Shown here: positions 44,590 to 48,660 of the stretch, one piece after another
Numbering within the stretch: the stretch's first letter is position 1
Layout of the letters: the number at the start of each line of letters is the position of its first letter
NCBI GenBank assembly: GCA_963205105.1
Contig: CAUJJW010000116.1
Location: 1-48,660 of the forward strand
Direction: 5' to 3'
Origin: Verrucomicrobiota bacterium
GTDB lineage: Bacteria > Verrucomicrobiota > Verrucomicrobiia > Limisphaerales > CAIMTB01
Length of the DNA stretch: 48,660 bases
Notes under the pieces: generated by a model
Database searches by the model: none
The model's input: the letters and a program-made list of their open reading frames with translations, nothing else
What the model was told of the DNA's origin: nothing
Position numbers and translations under genes: made by a program

Positions 44590-45486
44590 ATGACGGATGA
44601 GCCTCTGTTGCAGGTGGAATTGGCCGGAGTTCCGAAACTCAAGAGCGGCAAGGTGCGCGAAGTCTTTGATCTGGGGGACGCTTTGCTCTTCGTGGCGACG
44701 GACCGGATCTCGGCGTTCGACTGCGTGATGCCGAATGGCATTCCCCGGAAGGGCGAGGTGCTGACCCAGATTTCGCATTTCTGGTTCGACCGGATGGCCA
44801 GCGTGGTTCCGAACCACCGACTGGCCGGCCCTGGCGATCCACTGCCATCCCGGCTTGGGCCCGATGCCGCCCGGTTGGCCCGTCGCAGCATGCTGGTGAA
44901 AAAGGCCCAACCCCTGGCCATCGAGTGCGTGGTCCGCGGGTACCTGGCGGGTTCCGGTTGGAACGAATACCGCAAGACAGGAACCGTCTGTGGCGTTCGA
45001 CTGCCTTCCGGGCTCCAGGAGTCGTCGGAACTTCCGGAGCCGATCTTCACGCCGGCGACCAAAGCCGAGACAGGTCACGACGAGAACATCTCCTTCGAAC
45101 GCGCGGAATCCATCGTGGGGGCCTCGGTGGCGGCCCAGGTGCGGGATTTGAGCCTGAAGATCTATTCCACCGCGCGGGCCTACGCGCGTGAACGGGGCAT
45201 TCTGATTGCGGACACCAAGTTTGAGTTTGGGCTCTTCGAAGGTGGGTTGCTGCTGATTGACGAGGTGTTGACCCCGGATTCCTCGCGGTTCTGGCCGGCC
45301 GACCAGTATGCCGCCGGCCGAAGTCAGGCGAGTTTCGACAAGCAATTCGTTCGCGACTACCTGCTGACCCTGGATTGGGACAAGACCCCGCCGGCGCCGG
45401 CCCTGCCGCCGGAGATCGTGGCGCGGACCCAGGCCAAGTACTTTGAAGCCTACGAACGCCTGACCGGCAAGAGCCTGGGCGCCTAG
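44590..45486 (+). CDS. purC: Phosphoribosylaminoimidazole-succinocarboxamide synthase (SAICAR synthetase)
   Basis: A purine biosynthesis enzyme of 298 residues that joins aspartate to CAIR using ATP. Motifs: SGKVREVFDLGD (ATP site), TDRISAFDCVMPNGIP, ECVVRGYLAGSGWNEYRKTG, ENISFE, IADTKFEFGLF and LIDEVLTPDSSRFWPADQY. The length matches the longer (about 300-residue) bacterial/yeast-type class. ATG 44590 begins MTDEPLLQ; in-frame sequence upstream looks non-coding. It is 18 bp upstream of the recombinase gene and probably cotranscribed. Confidence 0.96.
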   Translation: MTDEPLLQVELAGVPKLKSGKVREVFDLGDALLFVATDRISAFDCVMPNGIPRKGEVLTQISHFWFDRMASVVPNHRLAGPGDPLPSRLGPDAARLARRSMLVKKAQPLAIECVVRGYLAGSGWNEYRKTGTVCGVRLPSGLQESSELPEPIFTPATKAETGHDENISFERAESIVGASVAAQVRDLSLKIYSTARAYARERGILIADTKFEFGLFEGGLLLIDEVLTPDSSRFWPADQYAAGRSQASFDKQFVRDYLLTLDWDKTPPAPALPPEIVARTQAKYFEAYERLTGKSLGA

Positions 45487-45504
45487 GTTGGACCCGAGGC
45501 TGGC

Positions 45505-46425
45505 ATGGAGGCATTGATCGATGATTTTCTGGTGTTCCTCCGACACGAGCGTGGGCAGTCGGAGGAAACCCAGAAGACCTATGCCTCGCTCCTGAGGCGG
45601 TTTGGGGACTGGGCGAAGGAGAAGGGGTTGGAACGTTGGGAAGCGGTTGGTTTTCAGGATCTTTTGACGTTTCTGCAATCGGAGAGGGCGCGTCGTCCCG
45701 CCCACGAGCCCGAGGGGTCCGCGCGCCGGATGAGCCCGGAAAGCCTCTACCTGCAGATCGCTGCGCTTCGGGCGTTCTACAAATTCGCGGTGACCGAGGG
45801 GCACCTGCGGGACAACGTGGCGGAACATTTGAGTTTGCCGCGTCGCTGGCAGCGATTGCCTAAGGCGTTGACGGGCAGTCAGATCGAGAAACTGCTCACG
45901 CCGCTTCCGGAGTCGGACCCGGCGGACCTGCGGGACTTGGCGGTTCTGGAGCTGGCCTACGCGTCCGGGTTGCGGTTGAGCGAACTGTGCCATGTGCGCC
46001 TGGAGCAGCTGCATCTGGATTCCGGGTTCGTGACGGTGATTGGGAAAGGGAACAAGGAACGGATCGTGCCGGTGGGGGAACGCGCGATCGGGGTGCTACG
46101 GGCCTATTTGCAGACAGGTCGACCGTCGCTGGCGCAGCCGGGTTCGCCGGGGAACGTGTTTTTGACGGGCAAGGGTGAGGCTTTTTCGCGCACCGCCCTT
46201 TGGGCGCGGGTGGTGCGGCGCGCGCAACTGGCGGGAGTGGGGGTGCGGGTGACGCCTCACATGTTGCGGCACAGTTTTGCGACACACTTGCTGGAGCACG
46301 GGGCGGATCTTCGGGTGATCCAGGAACTTCTGGGCCACGCCAGCATCAGCACGACCCAGGTTTACACCCACGTGGCCGGGGGGCGGCTGAAGGAAATCCA
46401 CCGTCGATTCCATCCCCGGGCGTAA
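45505..46425 (+). CDS. Xer-type site-specific tyrosine recombinase
   Basis: A recombinase of 306 residues, full length for XerC/XerD, which resolve chromosome dimers at dif. The N-terminal SAM-like domain has LVFLRHERGQSEETQKTY. Catalytic residues are R157 (SGLRLSEL), a Lys in the KGNKER beta-hairpin, H252 and R255 (TPHMLRHSFATHLL), H278 (LLGHASISTT) and Y287 (QVYTHV). XerC and XerD cannot be separated by eye. The purC neighbour and lack of att-like sites argue against an integrase of a mobile element. Confidence 0.94.
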   Translation: MEALIDDFLVFLRHERGQSEETQKTYASLLRRFGDWAKEKGLERWEAVGFQDLLTFLQSERARRPAHEPEGSARRMSPESLYLQIAALRAFYKFAVTEGHLRDNVAEHLSLPRRWQRLPKALTGSQIEKLLTPLPESDPADLRDLAVLELAYASGLRLSELCHVRLEQLHLDSGFVTVIGKGNKERIVPVGERAIGVLRAYLQTGRPSLAQPGSPGNVFLTGKGEAFSRTALWARVVRRAQLAGVGVRVTPHMLRHSFATHLLEHGADLRVIQELLGHASISTTQVYTHVAGGRLKEIHRRFHPRA

Positions 46426-46512
46426 AAGCGATTCCACGCCCCCGCGGCGTTGACCTGGGGTTGGGGGATGTTTGAGACTCCGCCCCGTGCGCCCCATATT
46501 GGGCTCACCACT

Positions 46513-47934
<1,422 letters not shown>

Positions 47935-47952
47935 GGCGCGCCTTCGCTCAGT

Positions 47953-48660
47953 TCACCGGATCCGGACGGCTTTCCACTGTCCGGATTGTTTGAGCCCGTC
48001 GCGCAGGTAGACGACGTCATCCGACAGAGCGGGGTTGGTCCAATTGGCGGCGGCCACCTGGACCCGGCCCAATTCGCGGTAAGCCTCCGGATCCGCCGCG
48101 AAGAGCACCAGTTCGCCGCTGTCCGTGAGAACCAGGATGCGGTTGCCGATGACCATGAATCCGCCGTAGGTCTTGTCGGCGGAAGTGAGGAACACACCGT
48201 CGCGTGACCACCGGAGTTTGCCGGAAGCGATCTCCAGGCAGATCAGGTTCTTTTTGGGCCCAACCCCGTACAGGTAGCCATCGACCGCCACCGGGCTGGC
48301 GTAATTGATGACCGCTTCCTTGCCTGACCACGCCGCCGCCGCGCTCCAGGCGTCGCCGTCCTGGGCCACCCGGATTCCGAACAAACCGGCTTGGTGCGAG
48401 GACACCACCACCAGGTCGCCATGCACCACCGGCGTGGTGACGTGCCGGGCAAAGGAGGTCCGGATCGGGAACCGCCAACGTTCCAGTCCGTCCGATCGAC
48501 GCAACCCGACGAGCCCGGCGGCCGTGAAACACACCACCTGGCGTTCGCCGTGGAAGGTGGCGACGACAGGTGGGGCGTAGCCCGCTTGATCGCTGGTGCT
48601 TTTCCAGACCACCGCGCCGGTGCGCTTTTGGAAGCAAACCACGCCCGCGCCATTGGTTCC
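47953..48660 (-). CDS. PQQ-like beta-propeller repeat protein (5' end beyond window)
   Basis: The 3' part of a gene, at least 235 residues, cut by the right window edge; coding continues without a stop to the last base. Repeats of the outer-membrane-assembly/quinoprotein propeller type are visible: VVCFQKRTGAVVWKS, GLVGLRRSDGLERWRFP, NLICLEIASGKLRWSRDG and ILVLTDSGELVLFAAD. An ATG is possible at 48642, but the residues before it (GTNGAGV) continue a propeller strand, so the true start lies outside. No enzymatic residue can be assigned. It converges on the cytochrome/SUMF1-fold gene, 18 bp apart. Confidence 0.88.
   Translation of the reverse strand, partial: GTNGAGVVCFQKRTGAVVWKSTSDQAGYAPPVVATFHGERQVVCFTAAGLVGLRRSDGLERWRFPIRTSFARHVTTPVVHGDLVVVSSHQAGLFGIRVAQDGDAWSAAAAWSGKEAVINYASPVAVDGYLYGVGPKKNLICLEIASGKLRWSRDGVFLTSADKTYGGFMVIGNRILVLTDSGELVLFAADPEAYRELGRVQVAAANWTNPALSDDVVYLRDGLKQSGQWKAVRIR

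Noticed and set aside
45505..46425. The tyrosine recombinase as an integrase of a mobile element
   Set aside because: Its sequence and length match Xer housekeeping recombinases, it follows purC by 18 bp, and no tRNA, att repeats or cargo genes are nearby.

Overview
The window is high-GC DNA from a Gram-negative bacterium of the PVC group, most likely Verrucomicrobiota (Limisphaerales/Pedosphaera-like). I infer this from the gene families: PEP-CTERM proteins, a PVC-type CxxCH heme protein fused to a sugar-dehydrogenase-like propeller and HEAT repeats, a cytochrome c plus SUMF1-fold fusion, CotH plus lamin-tail proteins, and very large secreted proteins ending in the 'FFRL/YFRL' tails common in that phylum. 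No database search was possible. No rRNA, tRNA, CRISPR array, insertion sequence or prophage was seen.

Left part (1-20.8 kb). A sensor histidine kinase follows a three-copy 11-bp direct repeat that resembles an OmpR/PhoB-family operator. Next is a PEP-CTERM protein gene with an unusual coupled leader mini-ORF. The rest is one co-directional minus-strand block of five secreted proteins, transcribed from 20795 down to 2223. In order these are a PVC dehydrogenase/HEAT/heme protein, a CotH-kinase-like protein with lamin-tail domains, and three giant secreted proteins of about 1805, 1102 and 1180 residues. The last two overlap by ATGA. This block is the best candidate for an undescribed extracellular system.

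Middle part (20.9-35.5 kb). Housekeeping and stress genes come first: an AlkA-like DNA glycosylase, a NagB-family sugar-phosphate enzyme, RsgA and a di-heme cytochrome c peroxidase. A compact inverted-repeat element lies between the first two. A divergent unit follows: an ArsR-type repressor and a methyltransferase-like membrane protein read left, and two tiny Cys-containing membrane proteins plus an RND efflux pair read right. They share an inverted-repeat operator. After that come a TVP38 membrane protein, a LytTR response regulator, a PEP-CTERM protein with a variant motif, a strong terminator, and a secreted protein with internal repeats.

Right part (35.8-48.7 kb). An exopolysaccharide export set (outer-membrane barrel, Wza-like protein, Wzc-like tyrosine autokinase) is followed by a two-gene sugar ABC importer with no binding protein beside it. 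Then come an asparagine-synthetase-like protein without its glutaminase nucleophile, a one-helix membrane protein, purC, a Xer-type recombinase, the cytochrome/SUMF1-fold protein, and the 3' part of a PQQ-propeller protein cut by the window end.

The exopolysaccharide genes and PEP-CTERM proteins fit the known pairing of exosortase systems with EPS production, but no exosortase gene is present here.
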